Origin: Gammaproteobacteria bacterium
Lineage (GTDB): Bacteria; Pseudomonadota; Gammaproteobacteria; Pseudomonadales; M0112
NCBI GenBank assembly: GCA_006227085.1
Contig: SBFY01000094.1
Location: 1-5,102 of the forward strand
Direction: 5' to 3'
Length of the DNA: 5,102 nucleotides
In this document: positions 1 through 5,000 of the stretch, one piece after another
Position numbering within the stretch: the first letter of the stretch is position 1
Layout of the letters: the number at the start of each line of letters is the position of its first letter
Position numbers and translations under genes: made by a program
Notes under the pieces: model-generated
Told to the model about the DNA's origin: nothing
The model's input: the letters and a program-made list of their open reading frames with translations, nothing else
Databases searched by the model: none

Positions 1-7
1 TGAGCAT
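1..7 (-). CDS. Start of an unidentified gene, cut by the left window edge
   Basis: Reading the minus strand, an ATG lies at the complement of 7-5, followed by CTC and then the window edge, so only Met-Leu can be read. It is called a gene because the ATG is preceded at a 6-nt spacing by AAAGGAGG (complement of 21-14), a near-perfect Shine-Dalgarno sequence. It lies 43 bases after the stop codon of the SDR gene on the same strand with no terminator between them, so the two are probably co-transcribed. The product cannot be named. A hydrolase, dehydrogenase or another oxygenase would suit the cluster, but nothing visible supports any of these. Confidence 0.6.
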
Positions 8-13
8 TTTGAG

Positions 14-21
14 CCTCCTTT
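14..21 (-). promoter_or_regulatory. Strong Shine-Dalgarno site of the left-edge gene
   Basis: The complement of 21-14 reads AAAGGAGG, followed by CTCAAA and then ATG. The match to the anti-SD of 16S rRNA and the 6-nt spacing are close to ideal. This site is the main evidence that a gene begins at the left edge. It is also a better site than those of the other genes in the window. Confidence 0.65.
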
Positions 22-50
22 CAACGAAGTGATGTCTAGCGCAGTAGCCA

Positions 51-839
51 TCACGCCGGGGCTAATCCAAACATTTCAGCAATCCCCAACCGCTTCCCGG
101 CCGTCGTGCCACCATCCACCGTCATCGCAGCACCCGACACATACGAGGCCTCATCCGAGGCCAGGAACAACGCCACGTTGGCAACTTCGCGCGGCGTGCC
201 AAAGCGGCCGAGCTGGCTATCCCCCGCCACCTTGGCGCGCAGCACCGGGTCTTCCATCTGTGCGGTCAGCGGCGTTTCGATGTAACCGGGGCAAATCGCA
301 TTGACGCGAATGCCCCAGCGGCCGTAATCAATCGCCATGTTCTTGCTCAACAACACCACCGCACCCTTGGAGGCGTTATACGAGGCGGTGAATTCCTGCG
401 CTTCCAGGCCCTCGATGCTGGCCAGGTTCAGGATCACCCCGCTGCGCTGCTCCATCATCAACGGCAAGGCATGGTGGCAGGGCAGGTAGGTGCCCTTCAG
501 ATTCACAGCGATGGTGCGGTCAAAGTCTTCCGGACCCACCAAATGCACCGAACCGGCACCGGCAATCCCGGCTGAATTGAGCAGGATGTCGAGCCGGCCG
601 AAACGCGCTTTTACCTGCTGGACGGCAGCTGCCACGGCGGCACTGTCGGTGACATCGCCCTGTATAAAGAAGGATTCCGGCTGCAGGCCGGTGGCCGCCA
701 CCCAGTCGCCCGCTTTGGGTTCATTCATGTCGTAACCGACCACGATGGCACCTTCTTCGGCAAAGCGCAGGGCGCTGGCGGCACCAATCCCGGAACTGGA
801 ACCGGTAATCAAGGCGATCTTGCCATTCAGTCGTTTCAT
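51..839 (-). CDS. SDR-family NAD(P)-dependent oxidoreductase
   Basis: This is a 262-residue classical short-chain dehydrogenase/reductase, the usual length for the family, and is probably cytosolic. The Rossmann nucleotide motif TGSSSGIG is at residues 12-19. Asp37 at the end of the second strand favours NAD(H) over NADP(H). NSAG at 88-91 is a variant of the family NNAG motif. The catalytic set is Asn113, Ser141, Tyr154 and Lys158 (YNASK), followed by CPGYIETP at 183-190. The C-terminal region has the usual VSGAAMTVDGG segment. The ATG at the complement of 839-837 is preceded by AGGGGG (complement of 850-845) at 5 nt. The gene is divergent from the TetR gene and probably co-transcribed with the gene at the left edge. 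Likely chemistry is reversible oxidation of a secondary alcohol to a ketone; the substrate is unknown. A role supplying a ketone to the nearby Baeyer-Villiger-type enzyme is inference. Confidence 0.93.
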   Translation of the reverse strand: MKRLNGKIALITGSSSGIGAASALRFAEEGAIVVGYDMNEPKAGDWVAATGLQPESFFIQGDVTDSAAVAAAVQQVKARFGRLDILLNSAGIAGAGSVHLVGPEDFDRTIAVNLKGTYLPCHHALPLMMEQRSGVILNLASIEGLEAQEFTASYNASKGAVVLLSKNMAIDYGRWGIRVNAICPGYIETPLTAQMEDPVLRAKVAGDSQLGRFGTPREVANVALFLASDEASYVSGAAMTVDGGTTAGKRLGIAEMFGLAPA

Positions 840-874
840 CGAAGCCCCCTGGCACTGGTATATCGGACTATCTA

Positions 875-891
875 AATATACTATGGTATAC
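875..891. promoter_or_regulatory. Secondary imperfect operator-like inverted repeat
   Basis: AATATAC (875-881), TAT and GGTATAC (885-891) form an inverted pair built from the same half-site as the 956-973 palindrome, but with the halves about two bases further apart. Isolated related half-sites flank it at 857-863 (GGTATAT) and 900-906 (GATATAC). It lies about 36 bases upstream of the SDR start codon and could allow the same regulator to control the leftward unit. It is a weaker match, so binding may be lower affinity or absent. Confidence 0.35.
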
Positions 892-955
892 GAGTTTGCG
901 ATATACGCCGCCCTGCCTTTTTGCCTTAAAAGCTTGTCATGCTGGGATGGTATTC

Positions 956-973
956 CAATATACCGGTATATTG
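956..973. promoter_or_regulatory. Perfect 18-bp palindrome, likely TetR operator
   Basis: CAATATACCGGTATATTG is exactly its own reverse complement. It ends 37 bases before the GTG of the TetR-family gene and lies in the divergent spacer, which is the usual position and form of an autoregulatory TetR-family operator. A further half-site, GTATATT at 976-982, repeats GTATATT at 966-972 exactly one helical turn (10 bp) away. That the neighbouring TetR protein binds here is inference from position and symmetry. Confidence 0.6.
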
Positions 974-1010
974 CAGTATATTAATTGCACCCTGATGGGA
1001 GATCCTGGCC

Positions 1011-1634
1011 GTGTCCGACGACAACACCGAGCTGAACCGTATCGAGCGCCGCAAACTGGAGTTTCGCGACCGCATCACCGAGGCGGCGCTGAAACTGTTC
1101 GAGGAAAACGGCGTGGCCGAGACCAGCGTGGCCTCCATTATTAAAGAAGCCGATATCGCCCACAAAACCTTCTTCAACCACTTCCCCACCAAGGATCACC
1201 TGCTGCAGCACATCGCCAGCACCTTCAGCAGCAATGCCTATGCGATCTTCCGCGAGGACTTCAAGCGCGAAGGCGACCCCCGCAAACGCATGGAATACTG
1301 CCTGCTCAATGTGGCAAAGGCTTTGGAGAAAGTGAACGCTCACTACAAGGCCCTGCTGAACCTCTACCTGATCAGCGGCACTGGCGACCGGGAGATGCAA
1401 CGCCAGCAGAAGGAACAGTTCACCGGCGTGATCCAGCAGATCATGGAAGATGCCCAGGCCGCCGGCACCCTGCGCCCCGGCTTCAGCCCGGCCACGCTGA
1501 CCGAGATCGTGGTCGGCCTGTCGGTCGCCACCCTGCTCAGCTGGAGCCTTGAGGACGATTACCCCATCGTCGCCAAGATCCGGGAACGCATCCGCTTCAT
1601 CAACGACAGCATGTTCGTGCCGCCCGCGCACTGA
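1011..1634 (+). CDS. TetR/AcrR-family transcriptional regulator
   Basis: This 207-residue protein has the typical TetR-family length. An N-terminal DNA-binding domain spans about residues 18-66. It has the helix ITEAALKLFEENG (22-34), the turn-helix ETSVASIIKEADI (37-49) and the recognition-helix signature AHKTFFNHFPTKDHLL (50-65). The remainder is helical and is the expected ligand-binding and dimerisation domain, with no recognisable ligand signature. The start is GTG at 1011, with GGGAGA (997-1002) 8 nt upstream; the ATG at 994 is out of frame. The gene is divergent from the SDR gene and 133 bases upstream of the BVMO gene on the same strand. No terminator is visible in that gap, so read-through is possible. 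By family habit it is probably a repressor released by a pathway substrate or intermediate, acting at 956-973. Confidence 0.92.
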   Translation: MSDDNTELNRIERRKLEFRDRITEAALKLFEENGVAETSVASIIKEADIAHKTFFNHFPTKDHLLQHIASTFSSNAYAIFREDFKREGDPRKRMEYCLLNVAKALEKVNAHYKALLNLYLISGTGDREMQRQQKEQFTGVIQQIMEDAQAAGTLRPGFSPATLTEIVVGLSVATLLSWSLEDDYPIVAKIRERIRFINDSMFVPPAH

Positions 1635-1767
1635 TGCCGGAATCGATAGCTGTCGCAAAATATCAAGTTTGCTGGTAAAACCGTCATTCCGGTGATGGCC
1701 AGCAAGCCGTACTCTGGGCACCGTAGTCATTGAGTCACCCAACCCATCAGGAAAGCAGGGGCACACC

Positions 1768-3264
1768 ATGAGCAACCGCAAGAACCCTTCTGTCGTGATC
1801 ATCGGCGCCGGCATGACCGGCATCGCCCTGGTCGTCAAACTGCGCGAAGCCGGCATCACCAATATCACCTTGCTGGAAAAGGCCACCGACATCGGCGGCA
1901 CCTGGCGCGAGAACCGCTATCCCGGCGTGGCCTGCGACGTGCCCTCACACGCCTACACCTATTCCTTCGAGCCGTGGCCGGAGTGGGACAAGTTCCTCGC
2001 CGACGGCAGCCAGATCCACGAATACTTCAAGATGGTCTGGAAGAAGTACGGTGTCGATAAAGTCACCAAACTCGGCCAGCTCGTCACCAGCTGCAGCTTT
2101 GATGACAACAGCCAGCAGTGGACCATCAAGACACAGGCCGGCGACGCCTACACCGCTGACCTGCTGTTCTCGGCCACTGGCATCCTGCACAAGCCGGCCT
2201 TCCCGAACATTCCCGGCCTCGACAGTTTTGCCGGCATCACCATGCACTCCGCACTGTGGGATGACAGCGTGGAATTCAAGAACAAGAAAATCGGCGTGAT
2301 CGGTGTGGGCTCTTCCGCCGTGCAGCTGATCCCCGAGCTGATCGACATGCCCGGCACCGATGTCACCGTGTTCCAGCGTACCCCGCAGTGGCTGGTGGAG
2401 CTGAAAAACAAGGATTACAGCACCAAGGACAAAGCAGCCTTCCGCGCCGATGCCGGCAAGATGGCACGCGTCAAGAAATTTGCCCTCGGCATTTACCAGC
2501 TGGGCACCACCGCATTGACCGGTGACAGCCTGAAAGACCGCTTGATGCACCGGCTGTTTGCCTGGAACGCCAAACGCTACCTGGAAAAAAGCATTGCCGA
2601 CCCGGTACTGCGTGAAAAGCTGACGCCAAAATACAAGTTCGGCTGCAAGCGCGTGGTGATGAACAGCACCTTCTACCCGGCCATCCAGAAGCCGAATGCG
2701 CACCTCGTCACCGAGGGCATTGAAAAGATCACCCCGCAAGGCATCGTCACCAAGGATGGCAAGACGCACGCCCTCGACATCCTCGTGCTGGCCACCGGTT
2801 TTGACCCGGCCGCCTTCATGCGCCCGATGAACTTCACCGGCCGCAACGGCCTGTCGATCGACAAGGCCTGGGAAACCAAGATCCAGGCTTACCGCTCCCT
2901 GATGATCCCGGAGTTCCCCAACTTCTTCCTGATGCTGGGCCCGAACTCGCCGATCGGTAACTACTCGGTCATCGACATGAGTGAAATCCAGGCCGAATAT
3001 TGCATCAAGGTGATCCAGCGCTGGCAGCAAGGCGGGCTGGACGTGATCGAGGTGAAGCCCGAGGCGGTGGCGCAGTGGCGCGAGCTGCTGAAATCCAAAA
3101 TGGGCCACACGGTCTGGAAATCGGGCTGCCAGAGCTGGTACCTGGATGCCGATGGCGACCCACTGACCTGGCCGGACAAATGGGCCAGCTGGGTCAAGAT
3201 GATGCGGGAGGTGGATTTCTCCGTCTTCAAGCCCGGGCAGGCGACCGAAAAGAAAGCCGCCTGA
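1768..3264 (+). CDS. Flavin-containing monooxygenase, type I Baeyer-Villiger type
   Basis: This is a 498-residue FAD- and NADPH-type monooxygenase, a normal length for the group. FAD-binding GAGMTG is at 13-18, with an acidic residue (Glu37) ending the second strand, followed by GGTW (43-46) and RYPGVACD (50-57). The Baeyer-Villiger fingerprint FxGxxxHxxxW is exact at 154-164 (FAGITMHSALW). The second Rossmann motif GVGSSA, for NADPH, is at 179-184, then FQRTPQW at 202-208. Arg295 in CKRVV probably corresponds to the active-site Arg of this family. LATGFDP is at 341-347, and the C-terminal GCQSWYLDADG at 453-463 is typical. AGGGG at 1757-1761 is spaced 6 nt from the ATG. The enzyme should insert one oxygen of O2 next to a ketone carbonyl, giving an ester or lactone. 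Its substrate is not predictable, and sulfoxidation or N-oxidation are alternatives. Transcription ends at the hairpin after 3306. Confidence 0.92.
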   Translation: MSNRKNPSVVIIGAGMTGIALVVKLREAGITNITLLEKATDIGGTWRENRYPGVACDVPSHAYTYSFEPWPEWDKFLADGSQIHEYFKMVWKKYGVDKVTKLGQLVTSCSFDDNSQQWTIKTQAGDAYTADLLFSATGILHKPAFPNIPGLDSFAGITMHSALWDDSVEFKNKKIGVIGVGSSAVQLIPELIDMPGTDVTVFQRTPQWLVELKNKDYSTKDKAAFRADAGKMARVKKFALGIYQLGTTALTGDSLKDRLMHRLFAWNAKRYLEKSIADPVLREKLTPKYKFGCKRVVMNSTFYPAIQKPNAHLVTEGIEKITPQGIVTKDGKTHALDILVLATGFDPAAFMRPMNFTGRNGLSIDKAWETKIQAYRSLMIPEFPNFFLMLGPNSPIGNYSVIDMSEIQAEYCIKVIQRWQQGGLDVIEVKPEAVAQWRELLKSKMGHTVWKSGCQSWYLDADGDPLTWPDKWASWVKMMREVDFSVFKPGQATEKKAA

Positions 3265-3305
3265 AGCAGGCGTGACCGGCCAGCCAGACTGGCTCGTGAT
3301 ACCGG

Positions 3306-3333
3306 AAAGAGGGGGGCTCAAGCCCCCCTTTTT
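3306..3333 (+). terminator. Strong intrinsic terminator after the BVMO gene
   Basis: GGGGGGC (3311-3317) and GCCCCCC (3322-3328) form a perfect 7-bp GC stem around the loop TCAA (3318-3321). Weaker A-T/G-T pairs can extend the stem through 3306-3310 with 3329-3333, where the T run provides the U tract. It begins 42 bases after the BVMO stop codon. It lies upstream of the best start of the Rieske gene, so it separates the two oxygenase transcription units. Confidence 0.9.
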
Positions 3334-3357
3334 GTTGTACCCTATGCGGTCTTACGA

Positions 3358-3375
3358 TTTGACCGGTTTGACCGA
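3358..3375 (+). repeat. Tandem 9-bp direct repeat in the Rieske gene leader
   Basis: TTTGACCGG (3358-3366) is followed at once by TTTGACCGA (3367-3375), identical in 8 of 9 bases. It lies between the BVMO terminator and the ribosome binding site of the Rieske gene, in the only stretch available for that gene's own promoter. A weak -10-like TACGAT is at 3353-3358 with no good -35. The repeats could be a binding site or chance. Confidence 0.4.
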
Positions 3376-3391
3376 ACTGCAGGAGACCCCC

Positions 3392-4513
3392 ATGACTGTC
3401 CAAGCAAAAGCCAAAGGCGCCGATTACGGCCTCGGGCCGCACACCTTCCCCCGTGGCTGGTTCGTGATCGCCGAAGCCTGTGAACTCGACAACGGCCCCA
3501 TCGGCATCACCTTCTTTGATAAAGACATGGTGCTCTACCGTGGCCAGAGCGGCCGCATCGTCCTGATCGATGCCTACTGCAAACACATGGGTACCCACCT
3601 GGCCCTGAGCACCTCGGCCAGCATCGTCAAAAGCGGCAACCAGATTGTTGGTGACTCCATCCTCTGCCCTTACCACGCCTGGCAATACGGCCCGGACGGC
3701 ACGCTGGAAAACATCCCCTTCGACGACGTGTGCCCGAAAACCGGCTCCATCAATGCCTACCACGCCGAAGAAGTGATGGGCACCATCATGATGTGGCATG
3801 ACCCCGAAGGCCAGGGCCCGGACTACGAACCGCCCTACCTGCCCGACTGGGATGCGGACAACGTCGTGCACTGGAAGCTGGACCACCTCGGCGAGATCCC
3901 GCTGCATAACCTCGAAATCCTCGACAACATTTGCGATGTGCGGCACCTGGGCCCCACCCACGGCGCACCCTGCGAATATTTTGAAAACGAATTCCGTGAT
4001 GAAGTGGTGATCCAGCGTCAAGGCGGCTTCCTTGACCTGTACCAATCCCACCTTGATACCGTGACCTGGTACACCGGCCCCGGCATCCTGTTGTCAAAGC
4101 AGACCTTCAGCGGTATCACCATGTTTGAATTCATCGTCGGCACCCCGGTGCGCGATGGCGTCACCAAGGCATGGCATGGCGCACTGTGCTATTCCGCCAA
4201 TGTACCGCCGACCGAAGCCGACATCGCACAAGCACGCGAACTGCAAGCCGGCGTGCTGGAAGCCTTCGCCACCGACTTCCAGGTGTGGGCGCACAAGAAG
4301 CCTGCCCTGAAAGTGATGCAGACCCCGAAGGATGGCAACTTCCGCGCTGTGCGTGAGTGGGCCAGCCAGTTCTACATGCCGCGCGAAGAAGCGAAGAAGA
4401 TCCAGCAGAAGTACAACGGCGTGCTGCCGGTGAAAGACTTCCCGCAGCCAAGCATGGAAGCACGCAACGCCGGTTTTGAAGACAACTGCTTCAAGAAGCG
4501 TGGCGAAAAATAA
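3392..4513 (+). CDS. KshA-like Rieske non-heme iron oxygenase
   Basis: This 373-residue oxygenase subunit has the size of KshA-type (3-ketosteroid 9-alpha-hydroxylase) enzymes. The N-terminal Rieske [2Fe-2S] ligands are Cys63 and His65 (CKHMGTHL) and Cys92 and His95 (CPYHAW). The catalytic domain shows DNICDVRHLGPTH (178-190): His185 and His190 would bind iron, and Asp182 is the bridging Asp for electron transfer. Asp295 in FATDFQVWAHK matches the third iron ligand region of KshA. The reading frame is open from GTG 3272, but ATG 3392 is chosen. AGGAG (3381-3385) precedes it at 6 nt, conserved sequence begins near residue 17, and the upstream extension would be translated across a terminator. 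It should hydroxylate a hydrophobic cyclic substrate; steroid or terpenoid is inference. It needs a reductase that is not in the window. The 26 residues between His65 and Cys92 are about ten more than in KshA. Confidence 0.92.
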   Translation: MTVQAKAKGADYGLGPHTFPRGWFVIAEACELDNGPIGITFFDKDMVLYRGQSGRIVLIDAYCKHMGTHLALSTSASIVKSGNQIVGDSILCPYHAWQYGPDGTLENIPFDDVCPKTGSINAYHAEEVMGTIMMWHDPEGQGPDYEPPYLPDWDADNVVHWKLDHLGEIPLHNLEILDNICDVRHLGPTHGAPCEYFENEFRDEVVIQRQGGFLDLYQSHLDTVTWYTGPGILLSKQTFSGITMFEFIVGTPVRDGVTKAWHGALCYSANVPPTEADIAQARELQAGVLEAFATDFQVWAHKKPALKVMQTPKDGNFRAVREWASQFYMPREEAKKIQQKYNGVLPVKDFPQPSMEARNAGFEDNCFKKRGEK

Positions 4514-4524
4514 AAGCTGTAATT

Positions 4525-4548
4525 AAAAAGGGCCGCAAGGCCCTTTTT
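4525..4548 (+). terminator. Intrinsic terminator after the Rieske gene
   Basis: AAAAAGGGCC (4525-4534) and GGCCCTTTTT (4539-4548) form a perfect 10-bp stem closed by the GNRA tetraloop GCAA (4535-4538). The T run is followed by AGTTTTA. It starts 12 bases after the TAA of the Rieske gene. Because A and T runs flank the GC core symmetrically, it may also stop leftward transcription. Confidence 0.92.
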
Positions 4549-4580
4549 AGTTTTATCCCGTTCAAGTCATAAGAAGGATA

Positions 4581-4596
4581 ATCACATGGAAGTGAT
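4581..4596 (+). promoter_or_regulatory. Small inverted repeat around the start codon of the 4586 gene
   Basis: ATCAC (4581-4585) and GTGAT (4592-4596) can pair with ATGGAA as a 6-nt loop, placing the start codon in the loop of a short hairpin just after the Shine-Dalgarno GAAGGA (4573-4578). A 5-bp stem is only marginally stable, so any effect on translation is uncertain. Confidence 0.25.
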
Positions 4597-4933
4597 CAAA
4601 ACCCTCAAGCCCGGCGCGCCCGGCACCCAACGACTGCAACGCCGTTTTGGCGACCGACTGGTGGCCGTGCGATACCGCAGGCATCCTGCCAGCGGGCGCA
4701 TGCAAACCACGGTCGAGCTGATCATCGAAGAACGCCGCGCCCGCATTGACCTCGATAATCATGACCCCTTATTCCCGATCAAGATCGGCTGGGATGAAAA
4801 AGCCCTGCAACAACAGGTCAAACGCGCTGGCGGGCGCTGGGACAGCGAACGCAAGGCATGGTGGCTGGTCGCCAGCCAGGTTGAAGCACTCAAACTGATG
4901 GACAGGCTGGATAGGCCTGACAAAAAGGTATAG
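4586..4933 (+). CDS. Small uncharacterised protein with a GGRWD...W motif
   Basis: This 115-residue, strongly basic, probably cytosolic protein has no signal peptide or membrane segment. The ATG at 4586 has GAAGGA (4573-4578) at a 7-nt spacing. Residues 1-50 look like a beta-rich module (IKTLKPGAPGTQRL, then DRLVAVRYRRHP and TTVELIIEER). Residues 65-94 carry IKIGWDEKALQQQVKRAG leading into GGRWDSERKAWWL (82-94). That motif recalls small domains with the pattern G-x-RWD-x3-K-x-W, such as DUF5710; this is a resemblance by eye only. Similar short proteins occur as stand-alone hypotheticals in proteobacteria, from memory. It follows a strong terminator, so it is transcribed separately and is probably unrelated to the catabolic genes. 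No function is assigned. Confidence 0.8.
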   Translation: MEVIKTLKPGAPGTQRLQRRFGDRLVAVRYRRHPASGRMQTTVELIIEERRARIDLDNHDPLFPIKIGWDEKALQQQVKRAGGRWDSERKAWWLVASQVEALKLMDRLDRPDKKV

Positions 4934-5000
4934 ATTTAGACATTAATGTCCAAATATAGACATGCCTAGATATAGCCATTAATGCCTATATCTAGGCATC
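4931..5000. repeat. Two palindromes in tandem with a 36-bp period
   Basis: The blocks 4931-4964 and 4967-5000 align without gaps at 26 of 34 positions, and each is centred on CATTAATG (4941-4948 and 4977-4984). Around the first centre GACATTAATGTC (4939-4950) is perfect, with imperfect symmetry out to 4931-4958. The second is a 38-bp palindrome (4962-4999) broken only by the C/C pair at 4976 and 4985. The 7-mer TAG[A/C/G]CAT occurs at 4937, 4957, 4973 and 4993 (spacings 20, 16, 20), and its inverse ATGCCTA at 4962 and 4982. There is no T run, so this is not a typical terminator. It begins at the stop codon of the preceding gene. Confidence 0.8.

Larger units (their letters stand above)
840..1010. 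promoter_or_regulatory. Divergent promoter/operator region between SDR and tetR-type genes
   Basis: This 171-base spacer is much more AT-rich than the flanking genes and must carry the divergent promoters. Repeated ATATAC/GTATAT elements occur at 857-863, 875-881, 885-891, 900-906, 957-964, 965-972 and 975-982. A possible -35 for the TetR gene is TTGTCA at 934-939. Seventeen bases on is the weak -10-like AATATA (957-962), which would lie inside the palindrome. For the SDR gene a possible -10 TATATT lies on the minus strand at 880-875 with no good -35. The promoter calls are weak; the region as a whole is a confident regulatory call. Confidence 0.65.

Noticed and set aside
1637..1692. CCGGAAT (1637-1643) and ATTCCGG (1686-1692) as a terminator or operator after the TetR gene
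   Set aside because: The 7-bp arms are 42 bases apart with no T run after them, so it is neither a typical terminator nor a compact operator; chance is sufficient.
981..1901. Minus-strand open frame of 306 codons opposite the TetR gene
   Set aside because: It overlaps a clear TetR-family gene, the intergenic gap and the BVMO start, and has no motif or ribosome binding site that would support it.
1945..3321. Minus-strand open frame of 458 codons opposite the BVMO gene
   Set aside because: It is a shadow of a gene with every expected BVMO motif. The translation is rich in His, Gly and Val, with no recognisable fold, and it runs through the terminator.
3227..4051. Long minus-strand open frame of 274 codons opposite the BVMO end and Rieske gene
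   Set aside because: It overlaps two well-supported genes on the other strand, has low-complexity composition typical of antisense frames in GC-rich DNA, and shows no domain motifs.
4577..4582. GATAAT as a -10 element for the small gene
   Set aside because: It lies only three bases before the start codon and overlaps the Shine-Dalgarno sequence, so it cannot serve that gene in a normal leader.
4962..4999. The 38-bp palindrome as a rho-independent terminator
   Set aside because: The stem is AT-rich with no T tract on either side, unlike the two clear terminators in the window.
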